Assembly: GCF_900188325.1 (NCBI RefSeq)
Contig: NZ_FZPD01000005.1
Location: 496,001 to 560,000 of the forward strand
Direction: 5' to 3'
From: Ekhidna lutea
Lineage (GTDB): Bacteria; Bacteroidota; Bacteroidia; Cytophagales; Cyclobacteriaceae
Length of the DNA stretch: 64,000 nucleotides
The notes under the pieces were generated by a model. It saw nothing but the letters and a program-made list of their open reading frames with translations. It did no database searches and was not told where the DNA came from. This document shows, piece after piece, positions 18,324-28,804 of this stretch; positions within the stretch are counted from its first letter, which is position 1; every line of letters starts with the position of its first letter. The position numbers were made by a program, and so were the translations under genes.

Positions 18324-18348
18324 TAAAAAAAACCGCCATAGATCAGTT

Positions 18349-18960
18349 GTGAGCAGAGGGAGTTTGTCAGATATACATTTGGAGATTATAGAGGAAATGA
18401 TCTCAGAGTCGCTAGCAAAAGCGGCCAAATCCATGGAGCAGATGCTTCGAATTCGTGTAAATCCTGAATTGATTCAGTTCGGGGAAGGGGTGCTTAAGCC
18501 ACTTCATGAGTTTGACGACCTTGGTAGGTTTAAAGTTAACCTAATGAAAGTGGCATTTAAAGGAGAGATTAATGGAGCTTTTTACTTTATAATCAACAGC
18601 CATGAGATGGATTTGATCAATCAGGTGAACCTTCCTGATGACATCACCTATTCCCGGTCTTCACACCATAAAATGATGAGAAATGACTTTATGGCTGAGA
18701 TTGAAAACCTGATAGCCAACATGTCTATTTCTGCTCTTTCGGAGTTTCTGGGAGTAGAAGTCACTGGTGAGGTTCCAATTGTAAGAAATATGAAGGGAGA
18801 GCTTGTAAATGCTTACCTCGAAAACGAGAATGAGCAAAACGAAACGGCCTTTTTTGTGAAATCTACATTGGATGGAGTAGTAGTCAATATATCACCTCAT
18901 TTTCTCTGGATGATAGATGAAAATTTTGTACGGATTACGAAGCTAAATACCGTCGCTTAA
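18349..18960 (+). CDS. CheC/CheX-fold protein, GTG start
   Basis: 203 residues, cytosolic. The segment [25 protein letters not shown] carries the Glu-x2-Asn motif of CheC-type phosphatases, and a related helix near the N-terminus ([20 protein letters not shown]) could be the second copy with a degenerate motif; the C-terminus ends with the CheC-type [12 protein letters not shown]. CheC proteins dephosphorylate CheY or act as receiver-domain partners. No chemotaxis or response-regulator gene is adjacent. The GTG start is used because no ATG occurs earlier in frame. It converges with msrB, sharing four bases. Confidence 0.65.
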   Translation: MSRGSLSDIHLEIIEEMISESLAKAAKSMEQMLRIRVNPELIQFGEGVLKPLHEFDDLGRFKVNLMKVAFKGEINGAFYFIINSHEMDLINQVNLPDDITYSRSSHHKMMRNDFMAEIENLIANMSISALSEFLGVEVTGEVPIVRNMKGELVNAYLENENEQNETAFFVKSTLDGVVVNISPHFLWMIDENFVRITKLNTVA

Positions 18961-19352
18961 TCCTTCTTCTTAAAACTCAAAGCCCCTGAATTCATGCAGT
19001 AACGTTGACCGCTTGGTTCCGGACCATCAGGAAAAATATGACCTAAGTGCCCCCCGCATTTCCCACATTTTACTTCTGTTCTCGTCATACCAAACGATTT
19101 GTCTGTTTCAAAATCTACAGCATCAGCAGAAATAGGGTCATAAAAACTCGGCCATCCTGAGCCAGATTCATATTTGGTTTCTGAAGAATAAAGTGCATTT
19201 CCGCAGGCAGCACATTCGTAAATCCCTTTTTCTTTGTTTTCCAAAAGCGCACCTGTCCATGGCCGCTCAGTTCCTTTTTCGCGTAGAATGTGATATTGTT
19301 CATCCGACAACTCTTTTCTCCATTCCTCTTCAGATTTGTTGATTTTTTCCAT
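18957..19352 (-). CDS. msrB: Peptide-methionine (R)-S-oxide reductase MsrB, cytosolic form
   Basis: 131 residues, an almost minimal SelR domain with no export signal. Seen: [19 protein letters not shown], zinc pairs CAAC and [30 protein letters not shown] and the catalytic Cys119 in RYCMNSGAL. It would repair methionine sulfoxide in the cytoplasm and complements the lipoprotein MsrB about 13 kb away. The stop overlaps that of the convergent CheC-like gene by four bases. Confidence 0.93.
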   Translation of the reverse strand: MEKINKSEEEWRKELSDEQYHILREKGTERPWTGALLENKEKGIYECAACGNALYSSETKYESGSGWPSFYDPISADAVDFETDKSFGMTRTEVKCGKCGGHLGHIFPDGPEPSGQRYCMNSGALSFKKKD

Positions 19353-19485
19353 AATTATTTCAATTAGGTATTTGACTGCTTATGAACGGAAAATTCCTTT
19401 CATCAAATAATTTCAAATAAACGCAACTAAGTAAGTCAATTTTGCATTAGAAAGTTCGGAACCTTTCTTAAAAGGACAATCGCAA

Positions 19486-20676
19486 ATGAAGAAGAGACAA
19501 ATTATTATTGTAATTGCTGTAGGAATTGTTTTAGCCTCTTATGGCTTAAGTGAATATCTGGGTACGCTAAAAGAGGAACCTGAAATACGGAAACCACCAC
19601 AGGCTAAAAAATACGTTACAACTACACCGGTTAAGTATAACGACCTCAAAACGGATGTTATCACCTACGGACGGGTAGAAAACGCGCAGGTTTTAGATTT
19701 AATATCTGAGGTTTCCGGACGAATGACAAGAGGAAATGTAAAATTGAAGGCAGGTGAATCTTTTAATAAAGGACAACTTATCTATAAGGTTGACGATGAA
19801 GAAGCTTCATTGAATTTAAAGTCTCAGAAAAGTAATTTCCTAAGAGATTTAGCTGGTATACTGCCTGATTTGAAGATTGATTTTAGTGAGAATTATGATC
19901 GCTGGCAGCAATATTTTGATGGGCTTAGTATAAACAAGTCGTTTCCAGATCTTCCGGAAACCAAAACTTCCAAAGAGAAGACCTTCCTGGCTACAAAAGG
20001 AATTTACTCATCGTATTACTCCATTAAAAGCGCAGAAGTCAGATTGAGCAAGCACAAATACTTTGCACCCTTCTCTGGTAGTATCATGGAAGTAGCAATG
20101 CAGTCTGGGTCTTATGTCAATCCAGGAACCAGGATAGGAAAAATATTGAGATCCGGCATTTATGAAATGAAAGCTGCTGTTGAAACACGGGATATTCCCT
20201 GGATTCAGGTAGGGTCTGAAGTGGAAATTTACTCGAAAGAATCTCAGCAGTATTGGAAAGGTGAGGTTACCAGAATCAGTGATTATGTTAATCAAAACAC
20301 CCAGTCGGTAGATGTGTTTGTATCCATTTTTCCAAATGGTCAAAAGATCTATGACGGACAATTTTTCCAGGCGGCAATTCCGGCCCGAACGGTTAAGAAC
20401 GGTATGATTATGCCAAGGAATGCCATTTATAATGGAAATGAAGTTTTTGTATTGAAAGACACACTGCTAAAAAAGAAGCGTATCAATGTGATTCGATTAT
20501 CTGAGGAAGACGCCATTTTCAACGGGCTGGATTCCGGTGAAGAGCTGGTAATTGAACCATTACTAGGTGCTTACAATAATATGAAAGCATTCAAAAGAGA
20601 ACAGGAAGACATCAACCTGGAAACAGGTGAAAGTAAGGATGTGCAGCTGAGCGCTGATCAGGCATCCACCAATTAA
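19486..20676 (+). CDS. RND efflux periplasmic adaptor (membrane-fusion protein)
   Basis: 396 residues with one N-terminal membrane anchor (IIIVIAVGIVLASYGLSEYL). It shows the usual half-lipoyl pattern (VLDLISEVSGRMTRGNVKLKAGESFNKG and later FAPFSGSIMEVAMQSGSYVNPGTRIGKI) around a short alpha-hairpin, then beta-barrel and membrane-proximal domains (AVETRDIPWIQVGSEVEIY). The acidic tail is unusual but unremarkable. First gene of a three-gene operon with the RND pump and a TolC-like channel, 11 and 20 bases apart. Confidence 0.9.
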   Translation: MKKRQIIIVIAVGIVLASYGLSEYLGTLKEEPEIRKPPQAKKYVTTTPVKYNDLKTDVITYGRVENAQVLDLISEVSGRMTRGNVKLKAGESFNKGQLIYKVDDEEASLNLKSQKSNFLRDLAGILPDLKIDFSENYDRWQQYFDGLSINKSFPDLPETKTSKEKTFLATKGIYSSYYSIKSAEVRLSKHKYFAPFSGSIMEVAMQSGSYVNPGTRIGKILRSGIYEMKAAVETRDIPWIQVGSEVEIYSKESQQYWKGEVTRISDYVNQNTQSVDVFVSIFPNGQKIYDGQFFQAAIPARTVKNGMIMPRNAIYNGNEVFVLKDTLLKKKRINVIRLSEEDAIFNGLDSGEELVIEPLLGAYNNMKAFKREQEDINLETGESKDVQLSADQASTN

Positions 20677-20687
20677 AAAACACAGTC

Positions 20688-23600
20688 ATGAGTACAATAA
20701 AGGGCCTCATAGAGTACTTCGTAAAGTACCCGATTTTAGCGAATATCCTTATCGCACTTACCCTGGTGGGTGGTGTGGTGAGCTTGATAAATACCAAAAA
20801 ATCATTCTTTCCAACGCTGGCCGACAAGAATATCACGGTATCCGTTTCTTATCCTGGAGCCTCTCCGGATGAGATGGAAGAAGGGGTAACCCTTAAGATT
20901 GAAGAAGCCCTGAAAGGAGTGATCGGGATCTACCAGGTGACATCTACTTCTTCGGAAAACTTTGCGAATATCAATATTCAGAAAATTGACGGGTATGATA
21001 TCGATGAGCTTTATACGGATGTGAAAAACGCTGTTGATGGCATCAGCTCGTTTCCTGCAGGCGCGGAAAAGCCGATCATTGTTAAGCAAAAATCAAGAAC
21101 CACGGCTCAGTGGCTGGCATTAACCGGAGATGTAGATCTAGCAACACTAAAACAATTTGCGGAGGATATAGAAGATGAGCTGTTGGCTACCGGGGTGATT
21201 TCTCAGGTCGGGATATCAGGGTTTCCGCCACTTGAGATTTCAATTGAGGTGGCAGAAGATGTGCTACGCAGGTATAACCTGACATTTACGGAAGTAGCAA
21301 ATGCGGTTCGGGTAAATAACCGGGATGTATCAGCCGGATCGGTAAAAACAAGTACGGAAGAGATTCTGATACGCGCCCGGTCAAAAGATACCGATGCTGA
21401 CAAAATAGGTGATATCGTTATCAGAAGTAATGATAATGGTCAAAATCTATTACTAAGAGATATAGCCACTATTGAAGAAAAATTTGCTGATCAGCCCAAT
21501 AAATCATTTTTAAGCGGAGAAAGAGCAGTATTCGTTGAAGTGAGAAGGCTTGAACGCGAAGATCTTGAGCAGATTTCTCTGACGGTCAATAACTATGTAG
21601 AGGAATTCAATGAAAGGAATGATGCAGTTAAACTGACCATGACCTGGGACTTTATGTCGATGCTCAATCAACGCCTTGACATGCTTACTTCCAATGGGAT
21701 GATCGGACTGCTTTTGGTCTTGATTTCATTGGGTCTCTTCTTAAGTCTTCGCCTTTCCTTTTGGGTGGCATGGGGTATACCTTCTTCATTTCTTGGGATG
21801 TTCATATTGGGAACATTTGTAGGTCTAACGATCAACATGATTTCGCTTTTCGGGATGATCCTTGTAATTGGCATTCTGGTGGATGATGGGATTGTGATTG
21901 CAGAGAATATTTACTCCCACTTTGAAAAGCATGGCAACCCGATAAAAGCGGCAGTGCAGGGTACCATGGAAGTAGTTCCGGCTGTTTTCACTTCCATTCT
22001 TACCACTATGGTGGCATTCACACCACTGCTTTTATTAACAGGTGGTTTCGAAATGCTAAGAGATATGGCCATAGTCGTAATCTTCAGTCTTGGATTTTCG
22101 CTTATAGAAGCCTTTTTTGTACTCCCGGCTCACCTGTCCAGTAAGCACGTGCTCTCAGTCAAAAAAGAGGATACCAGAAGCTTTAGGATCAGATCTTTCT
22201 TAAATGGAATTATTGATTACCTGCGATATAAAGTTTATGGTAAAGCCTTACAGTTTACCATGAAATTTCGCGCCGTTTCAGTGTCAATAGTTATCGCATT
22301 CATTTTGATTATTGTCGGAATGATGAAAGGGGGTATTATCCCATCTACACTATTCCCACCTATTGCATTTAATAGTGTGAACGTGGAGATCGCATTCAAG
22401 CCGGGTGAGCGAGAAGATAAAGTGGAGGCCTATCTTAAACGCTTCGAAGAGGCTGTATGGAGGGTAAATGACCAACTGAAAAAGGAGGCGGGTACAGATA
22501 AGACAATTGTGAGACATACGTTCACAAGCATTGGAAGCTCATCGTTTGAGTCAGGGTCACACACTGGGTTTGTCAATATTTTTCATGAGGAGCTGGATGA
22601 ATTTGACCTCAACCAATATGATCTCATCAATAAGATGCGAGCCGAGATAGGACCGGTACCTGAAGCTGAAAAATTTGCTATAGGAGGCAGAAGCCGATGG
22701 GGAAAACCCGTTTCTGTGAGAATCCTTGGTAAAAACTATGAGGAACTGGCAGTTGCCAAAGAATTCCTGATTGAGGAACTGGATCAGATGCCTGCCTTAA
22801 AGGATGTGACCGATGATATCCCGATTGGGAACAGAGAAGTGCAGTTGGATTTGATGTCACAGGCTTACTTCCTTGGTCTTACCAATAGCGATATCACACA
22901 GCAATTACGTCAGGGTTTCTTTGGAGAAGAAGTTCAGCGATTCATGAAAGGCAATGATGAGATCAGAGTATGGGTGAGGTATCCAAAAGAAGATCGGAAA
23001 AGCATCGAACAATTGGAAACAGTGAAGATCAAAGATGGGGGGAAAGAGTACCCGCTCACTCAGCTTGCTAACTATGAAATTAACCGCGGGGTTTCCGGTA
23101 TCAAGCATTACGAAGCATCTCGATCTGTAACGGTAGAAGCAGACATGGTGGATCCGTTTGGAGACGCCAATGTAATTCTGGAAAAAGTGGAAAAAGACAT
23201 TGTACCAAAAATGCTGGCAAAGTTCCCAACTGTAAAGGTGGACTATGGCGGTCAGGCTGAGGAACGATCCAGATCCGCAGGGGAGATGGCGACCTTTTTT
23301 GTCGGGGCTTTTGTTTGCATCCTTTTCATTCTTATGATCAATTTTAGGTCGTTTTATCAGGCTGTATTGGTTCTGATGATGGTGCCATTAGGATGGTTTT
23401 CGGGCATACTCGGGCATGGAATTGAAACATGGATCAGTGCGACTCCAAAACCGGTCTCTATGCTTAGTCTATGGGGGATGATTGCACTAATGGGGGTCAT
23501 CATCAATGATGCTGTAGTGTTCCTTTCTAAGTTTAACACACTCGTAAAGGAGGAAGGTCAGTCCGTTTATCAGGCGGCCTATAATGCCGGTATCGCCAGA

Positions 23601-23891
23601 TTTAGACCGATTATGCTGACATCTCTTACCACTGTGTTGGGGCTTTATCCATTGATTAAAGAAACGAGCTTCCAGGCCCAGTTCCTGATTCCAATGGCGA
23701 TTTCAGTAGCTTATGGTGTTCTGTTTGGAACAATCATTATTCTTCTGTTTTTCCCAGTATTTATTCTGATAGCCAATGATCTAAGAAGATATGCGAAGTG
23801 GCTATGGACAGGGGATAAGCCAAGTCGCGAAGATGTGGAGCGGGTGCTTATCGATGAGCGAAGAATGGAGGAATACAAAGAATCAGCTTAA
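20688..23891 (+). CDS. RND efflux pump permease (AcrB/HAE1 type)
   Basis: 1067 residues with the expected duplicated architecture: TM1 near residue 20, a large porter domain, TM2-6 from about residue 340, a second porter domain and a final five-helix set. Seen are the SVSYPGASPDEMEEGVTLKIEEAL porter segment and the TM4 motif GILVDDGIVIAEN, whose paired Asp residues are the proton-relay acids. Later GMIALMGVIINDAVVFLSKF and RFRPIMLTSLTTVLGL are characteristic. Broad export of hydrophobic or toxic compounds is likely; the substrate is not visible from sequence. Confidence 0.95.
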   Translation: MSTIKGLIEYFVKYPILANILIALTLVGGVVSLINTKKSFFPTLADKNITVSVSYPGASPDEMEEGVTLKIEEALKGVIGIYQVTSTSSENFANINIQKIDGYDIDELYTDVKNAVDGISSFPAGAEKPIIVKQKSRTTAQWLALTGDVDLATLKQFAEDIEDELLATGVISQVGISGFPPLEISIEVAEDVLRRYNLTFTEVANAVRVNNRDVSAGSVKTSTEEILIRARSKDTDADKIGDIVIRSNDNGQNLLLRDIATIEEKFADQPNKSFLSGERAVFVEVRRLEREDLEQISLTVNNYVEEFNERNDAVKLTMTWDFMSMLNQRLDMLTSNGMIGLLLVLISLGLFLSLRLSFWVAWGIPSSFLGMFILGTFVGLTINMISLFGMILVIGILVDDGIVIAENIYSHFEKHGNPIKAAVQGTMEVVPAVFTSILTTMVAFTPLLLLTGGFEMLRDMAIVVIFSLGFSLIEAFFVLPAHLSSKHVLSVKKEDTRSFRIRSFLNGIIDYLRYKVYGKALQFTMKFRAVSVSIVIAFILIIVGMMKGGIIPSTLFPPIAFNSVNVEIAFKPGEREDKVEAYLKRFEEAVWRVNDQLKKEAGTDKTIVRHTFTSIGSSSFESGSHTGFVNIFHEELDEFDLNQYDLINKMRAEIGPVPEAEKFAIGGRSRWGKPVSVRILGKNYEELAVAKEFLIEELDQMPALKDVTDDIPIGNREVQLDLMSQAYFLGLTNSDITQQLRQGFFGEEVQRFMKGNDEIRVWVRYPKEDRKSIEQLETVKIKDGGKEYPLTQLANYEINRGVSGIKHYEASRSVTVEADMVDPFGDANVILEKVEKDIVPKMLAKFPTVKVDYGGQAEERSRSAGEMATFFVGAFVCILFILMINFRSFYQAVLVLMMVPLGWFSGILGHGIETWISATPKPVSMLSLWGMIALMGVIINDAVVFLSKFNTLVKEEGQSVYQAAYNAGIARFRPIMLTSLTTVLGLYPLIKETSFQAQFLIPMAISVAYGVLFGTIIILLFFPVFILIANDLRRYAKWLWTGDKPSREDVERVLIDERRMEEYKESA

Positions 23892-23911
23892 TTTTTATAA
23901 ACAACTAGTTA

Positions 23912-25288
23912 ATGAAGTATCTAATACTTTCAATAAGTTTATTAAGTGCATTGAGCATCCATGCTCAAGAGCCACTTTCACTATCCGATGCAATCCAAAT
24001 CGGATTGGAACGAAATTATGGGATTCGCATTGAGCATCGAAATGTTCAGGTTGCCGAGAATAACAATACATGGGGTGAAGCGGGTAGGCTGCCTACCGTC
24101 AATCTAACATTGCAAAGTCAAAATTCAGTAAGGAATCAGCAATCCGATAATCTGTTTTTCGGAGGTCAGCTTTTTCCGGGATTCGAGCTAAATAATCAGC
24201 AAACATATGGGATGACTCCTGGAGTGACTGTTACATGGAATATTTTCCAGGGAAACAGGGCAATTATCAGCAAAAGAAGGTTGGATCAGTTGCATGCTGA
24301 GTCTGAACAAAATGCGGAAGTGGTAGTCGCTAACACCATTCAATCTATCATTTTGGGTTACTATCTGGCTGTGTTGGAGCAACAGCGGCTAAGTGAGTTT
24401 AAAAAGCAACTTTCACTTTCTGGTGACAAGTTTGAATACATTCAGACGAAATACGACTTAGGCGGAGCTGTAACATCCGATAAATTATTGGAAGAGAATA
24501 ACTACCTGACAGACTCGGCTTCTGTTTTGAATCAGCAGCTTGCATTAAATAATGCTTTTAGGAACCTTAACCTATTGCTTGCTAAGGATGATATAAATAC
24601 AAAATATCTCCTTACAGACTCGCTTGCCATTGAGGATATAACTTATGCTTATGATGATTTGGTTGATGCTGCATTCAACCAAAATGTTGATTTAAAAAAG
24701 ATTTACATTTCGCAGGCCATACTTGGAGCAAATACTGCTCTTCAAGAGTCATCGAGATATCCAACTGTATCTCTAAATGGTGGTTATAATTGGAATCGGA
24801 ATGTAAGTAATCTGACAGATGCTCGTTACTCTGGCCCTAACCCTGATTATCAAAATCCTCCAGAACCACTTGTATCCAAAACGGGCACCTACTTCGCTAA
24901 TTTTACGGTAAGCTTCACATTGTTTGATGGGAACAGGATAAACCGGGCAATAAAAAATGCTATGGTTCAGGAAGATATCGGAAATATCCGCATCGATCAG
25001 TTAAAGAAAAATGTAGAGCGTGATTTGGCGACAGCTTATGATCAGTACCTGGTCAGAAAACAACTGTTGGCTATAAACGAGCGCAGGAGGGAAGCAGCAG
25101 AGATTAACCTACAGAATTCAGAAGAGAAATTCAGGAATGGATCTATCAATTCATTCGACTATCGTGATGTACAAAACAACTACCTCTCAGCGGCAATTTT
25201 AGAACTTCAGGCTACCTATAACCTGATTGATTCTAAAGTCTCTTTGATGCGATTAACTGGGGGTTTAGTACGAGCGTATAATCCGTAA
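23912..25288 (+). CDS. TolC family outer-membrane efflux channel
   Basis: 458 residues with a signal peptide (1-18) and two repeats of the OEP fold. The N-terminal LSLSDAIQIGLERNYGIRI and internal FTVSFTLFDGNRINRAIKNA are hallmark TolC segments; long coiled-coil helices follow each. It completes the tripartite efflux system with the upstream adaptor and RND pump. The next gene lies 61 bases downstream and is not obviously part of the pump. Confidence 0.92.
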   Translation: MKYLILSISLLSALSIHAQEPLSLSDAIQIGLERNYGIRIEHRNVQVAENNNTWGEAGRLPTVNLTLQSQNSVRNQQSDNLFFGGQLFPGFELNNQQTYGMTPGVTVTWNIFQGNRAIISKRRLDQLHAESEQNAEVVVANTIQSIILGYYLAVLEQQRLSEFKKQLSLSGDKFEYIQTKYDLGGAVTSDKLLEENNYLTDSASVLNQQLALNNAFRNLNLLLAKDDINTKYLLTDSLAIEDITYAYDDLVDAAFNQNVDLKKIYISQAILGANTALQESSRYPTVSLNGGYNWNRNVSNLTDARYSGPNPDYQNPPEPLVSKTGTYFANFTVSFTLFDGNRINRAIKNAMVQEDIGNIRIDQLKKNVERDLATAYDQYLVRKQLLAINERRREAAEINLQNSEEKFRNGSINSFDYRDVQNNYLSAAILELQATYNLIDSKVSLMRLTGGLVRAYNP

Positions 25289-25349
25289 AAACCCTCATTT
25301 TTCAGTAGAAACGAACAAAAATCATGCATTTTAACTATGTTAACAGTGT

Positions 25350-25979
25350 ATGAAATTTCGAAAATTACCGTATTATCTTTCCGTTTTGGCGGCAGTAATT
25401 GTTGCTTTTCATATCGCTGGATTTATTAGTGCAGAGCGATCGCCGATTTCTATTAGTGCTAAAGCGTCTGTTCCGGGATATGCATTACAAAATGCTCGAC
25501 TTTATTTAGAAGAAAAAATACATTCAAGAAGCCTACTGCATCTGAATGAAGCGATCCATTCTATTGAGTTCCTTCGAGATCACGCAGATGAGGCCAGCAG
25601 AAAGCTTATATCAACGGGTTTAATTGGCCTATATCAGGTTAAAAATGAAATGACTGATGGACGTTTTGATAGAAAGAAGCTCAATGAAAGCAGTGTGATT
25701 GTCTTAAATGCACTTATTTATTACGAAATAGCCAGTGCTCGTGCGTTCATTTTGGAAGAGAAACGTCCGGAAACGATGAAAGCACTTGATAAAGCAATTG
25801 AGAATTTGAGAAATGCACTGGATTTTGCGGAGGGCAATAGGAAAGAGTATGAGGTCCAGATTTTTTCCGATATGAATACGATCACTTCTAACTACTATGC
25901 TGATAAGGAAGTGATGGTTCAAACGCTAGACAATATTCTATTGGAGCTATCTGATCTGGACGTTTCTTACAGTCAATAA
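25350..25979 (+). CDS. Helical exported or membrane-anchored protein, unknown
   Basis: 209 residues beginning with a hydrophobic segment (YYLSVLAAVIVAFHIAGF) that is either a signal peptide or an anchor. The remainder is almost entirely helical, with TPR-like spacing in RPETMKALDKAIENLRNALDFAEGN. It follows the efflux operon on the same strand and ends overlapping the convergent dacB-like gene by seven bases. I do not recognise the family. Confidence 0.6.
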   Translation: MKFRKLPYYLSVLAAVIVAFHIAGFISAERSPISISAKASVPGYALQNARLYLEEKIHSRSLLHLNEAIHSIEFLRDHADEASRKLISTGLIGLYQVKNEMTDGRFDRKKLNESSVIVLNALIYYEIASARAFILEEKRPETMKALDKAIENLRNALDFAEGNRKEYEVQIFSDMNTITSNYYADKEVMVQTLDNILLELSDLDVSYSQ

Positions 25980-27310
25980 GCATTTCTAATTTCTTGTAAA
26001 AAGGCTTCCATTGCCTTCTTAACTTCAGTTGTAGGTCGTATATAATGATTGCTCATAAATGAAAAGATGAGACGCTTTCCTGATTTTGTGATTAAATAGC
26101 CACTCAGATTATGATTGTTACTCAGAGTGCCTGTTTTAGCGAAAATGAAGGGTTCTTCCTCTTCAAGAGGAAGATATAAATCTTTCAAGGTTCCTTCACC
26201 ACCTGAAGGTAATAGAGCAGTCATTCTTTCCCATCCAAACTCATCAAGGCAATTCTTTAGCAACCGAACCTGATCAACCGGGGCAATGAGATTGTACCTG
26301 GATAATCCTGAACCATCCACCCAGACCATATCAGAAAGGTGTGCTAGCCAGGTGGTCTTAATGTGTTTTATGAATGGCTTGACCTCATCAAAGCCACTCT
26401 GTCTTGCGGACATGAGCAATAACTGTTCAGCCAGGAAATTATCGCTCGGTTTGAGCATCTTGACTAATACCGAATCGATATGCTGAGCATATAATGTGTC
26501 TGTAAGAATAGCTTCCCCATCGTACCAATTCACTTCATTTGCCAGCGTATCATTCAGCAACTGTAGGAGTAGTTCATTTGAGTATTCAAAGGGTATAATT
26601 CGTTCGAAATCCGAGGTGTCGCTTTCCAGGTACGCTTTAAATAGATTGAACTTCAACTCTCTGTCAATCAGCTCTCCAGGTCGTTGCTGCTTCAGTATTT
26701 CTACATAGTCCTTAAAAAAAGGAGGGGTGATCGTAAGCGTGTCACCAGCTTTTTTAATACTGACAGTATTGCCATAAATGGGCCATAAACTTCGCTGAGG
26801 TTGATAATTATAGATGTAATCATCCCAGGCCCAGCCACTACCATAGGGTGAAACTTCACTTTCTGGTAAATGTATGAGGATTTTTTTGGCAGATTTTAGT
26901 TTTTCAAATACGGTTTGGTTTTTGAATGGGCTATACAAAAAGGAGGGATCTCCAAGTGGAGACACGATGAACCCAGAGTCTATACCTTGCAACGCAAGCG
27001 AAGGAATAGAATCACTAAAGGTCCTCAGGGTAGTGTATGCAGTCAGAAGTTTAGTATTTGATGCCGGTGTAAACTTCAGTGTGGAATTATGGCTGGCAAT
27101 GAATTGATTTAGCTCAATATCATAGATGCTAAATCCCGTGAAATGACTGGAGAAAATCGGCGATTGGTTGAGTAAGCGGCTAGCGTCTTTTTCAATTGCA
27201 ATTTGTTTAACGCTTGCACAACTTGTGAGTATTAATAGAATAAGGAAGGAAATTGTACTATTTGAATAAGGATTTTTAGTGAGTTTTCTTAGTGGAAAAT
27301 ACTGAATCAT
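25973..27310 (-). CDS. dacB: D-alanyl-D-alanine carboxypeptidase/endopeptidase, PBP4 (DacB) family
   Basis: 445 residues, S13 peptidase family; cleaves D-Ala-D-Ala ends or cross-links of peptidoglycan in the periplasm. A lipoprotein-like signal ends at Cys31 (ILTSC). The SxxK motif is Ser84-Lys87 (ASNTKLL), the family's VDGSGLSRYN segment is present, and the third motif is KTGTLSNNHNLSGY. The protein is somewhat shorter than E. coli PBP4. It may act as a lipoprotein anchored to a membrane (inference). Confidence 0.88.
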   Translation of the reverse strand: MIQYFPLRKLTKNPYSNSTISFLILLILTSCASVKQIAIEKDASRLLNQSPIFSSHFTGFSIYDIELNQFIASHNSTLKFTPASNTKLLTAYTTLRTFSDSIPSLALQGIDSGFIVSPLGDPSFLYSPFKNQTVFEKLKSAKKILIHLPESEVSPYGSGWAWDDYIYNYQPQRSLWPIYGNTVSIKKAGDTLTITPPFFKDYVEILKQQRPGELIDRELKFNLFKAYLESDTSDFERIIPFEYSNELLLQLLNDTLANEVNWYDGEAILTDTLYAQHIDSVLVKMLKPSDNFLAEQLLLMSARQSGFDEVKPFIKHIKTTWLAHLSDMVWVDGSGLSRYNLIAPVDQVRLLKNCLDEFGWERMTALLPSGGEGTLKDLYLPLEEEEPFIFAKTGTLSNNHNLSGYLITKSGKRLIFSFMSNHYIRPTTEVKKAMEAFLQEIRNAY

Positions 27311-27441
27311 AAGTTTAAATTGGTGGGATGCAGATTTTAGAGCTATTTTGCCATTTACAGAGAACGATTTTTTTCGTATTCTGAATTTATTTATTTTGCT
27401 ACACTAATCTAAACCAAAAGAAACTTCTACCCAGATAACCG

Positions 27442-28722
27442 ATGAGTATCTTAGAACTAATCACACTCCTAATTTTCATGGCCGCCGCTTTTACGCTAAT
27501 CAATATTACCGTACTAAAGCTGCCATCCACAATCGGACTAATGTTGATCGCTCTTATCATGTCGATATCGATCCTGATATTGGGCTACTTTGTCCCCTCC
27601 ATTACGGAAGGAGCAGAACATATAATAGCCGAATTCGACTTTGAGGAAGTGCTCATGAATGTCATGCTGAACTTCCTGTTGTTTGCGGGTGCTTTATCAA
27701 CCAACCTGAATAAGTTGATTGAAGAGCGGGTTCCGGTTATAATCCTCGCAACCATTGGTACGTTAATGTCCACGTTTTTAGTTGGTTTTCTCGTCTATAA
27801 CATTTTCCCTTTACTGGGGTATGAAATCGATCTGATATACTGCTTGTTATTTGGTGCTTTAATATCACCTACAGATCCGATTGCAGTTTTAGCGCTTACT
27901 AAACAGTTTGGGCTTTCGAAGAAATTAGAAATCAAGATTGCAGGTGAGTCGTTATTCAACGATGGTGTAGGGGTTGTAATATTCCTTACCATTTTAGGAA
28001 TTGCCAAAGCTCAGGCGGGTATACATGAGCCAGGTGGACATGGAGCAGGAGAGATAACCGCAGCTAGTGTTGCAATGCTATTTAGTGTTGAAGTGTTTGG
28101 TGGATTGCTGTTAGGAGCTGTCTTTGGCTTCTGTGGATTTAAGTTGCTCAACTTTATCGATAATGACCATGTGGAACTGGAAGTGCTGGTAACGCTTACA
28201 CTCGTGATGGTGGGTGGGCGAATCTCAGAAATGATCCACGTATCTGCACCACTTGCTATGGTGGTAATGGGACTTTTCATTGGTAATCAGGGTCGAGATG
28301 AAAAACTCGCTAACGCAACAGGAGAGTATGTATTCAAATTCTGGCATTTGTTGGATGAAGCCTTGAATGCAATCCTTTTCATACTTATCGGACTTGAAAT
28401 GTTGGTAATTGCGGAATCATTTACCGTGAGTAATCTGGCTATTGGAGGAATTGGAATTGTGATTGTATTATTTGCCAGGTTCATCGGTGTAAGTATTCCA
28501 ATTACCGTGATGAAACGATTTAGAGAGTTTGAACCTAAAACCATTCAGATACTGACTTGGGGTGGACTTAGAGGAGGAATTTCAGTAGCGTTGGCACTAT
28601 CGCTTACCGACATTGCTTTTCCGGATGAGGTGAAAGACACTATTCTATTCACCACCTATTGTGTGGTTGTATTCTCAATATTGGTTCAGGGAATGACTAT
28701 AGGCTCTTTACTGAAAAAATAG
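27442..28722 (+). CDS. CPA1-type Na+(K+)/H+ antiporter
   Basis: 426 residues with 11-12 predicted membrane helices. The two half-helix signatures of CPA1 exchangers are present: [14 protein letters not shown] and [13 protein letters not shown], including the paired Asn-Asp of the ion site. Other conserved stretches are [14 protein letters not shown] and [16 protein letters not shown]. Expected to sit in the inner membrane and export Na+ or K+ in exchange for protons, a useful role in saline habitats. No C-terminal regulatory domain. Confidence 0.93.
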   Translation: MSILELITLLIFMAAAFTLINITVLKLPSTIGLMLIALIMSISILILGYFVPSITEGAEHIIAEFDFEEVLMNVMLNFLLFAGALSTNLNKLIEERVPVIILATIGTLMSTFLVGFLVYNIFPLLGYEIDLIYCLLFGALISPTDPIAVLALTKQFGLSKKLEIKIAGESLFNDGVGVVIFLTILGIAKAQAGIHEPGGHGAGEITAASVAMLFSVEVFGGLLLGAVFGFCGFKLLNFIDNDHVELEVLVTLTLVMVGGRISEMIHVSAPLAMVVMGLFIGNQGRDEKLANATGEYVFKFWHLLDEALNAILFILIGLEMLVIAESFTVSNLAIGGIGIVIVLFARFIGVSIPITVMKRFREFEPKTIQILTWGGLRGGISVALALSLTDIAFPDEVKDTILFTTYCVVVFSILVQGMTIGSLLKK

Positions 28723-28804
28723 GCGTTTACACGTGATGAATTCACTAAAATTTATGAAATTCGCCTTTTGAGAAACACATCAATTTTTTAAAAACTAACC
28801 AACT

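Noticed and set aside
19486-25288. Named multidrug pump such as MexAB-OprM
   Set aside because: The three-part architecture is clear but substrate and close orthology cannot be judged without comparison.
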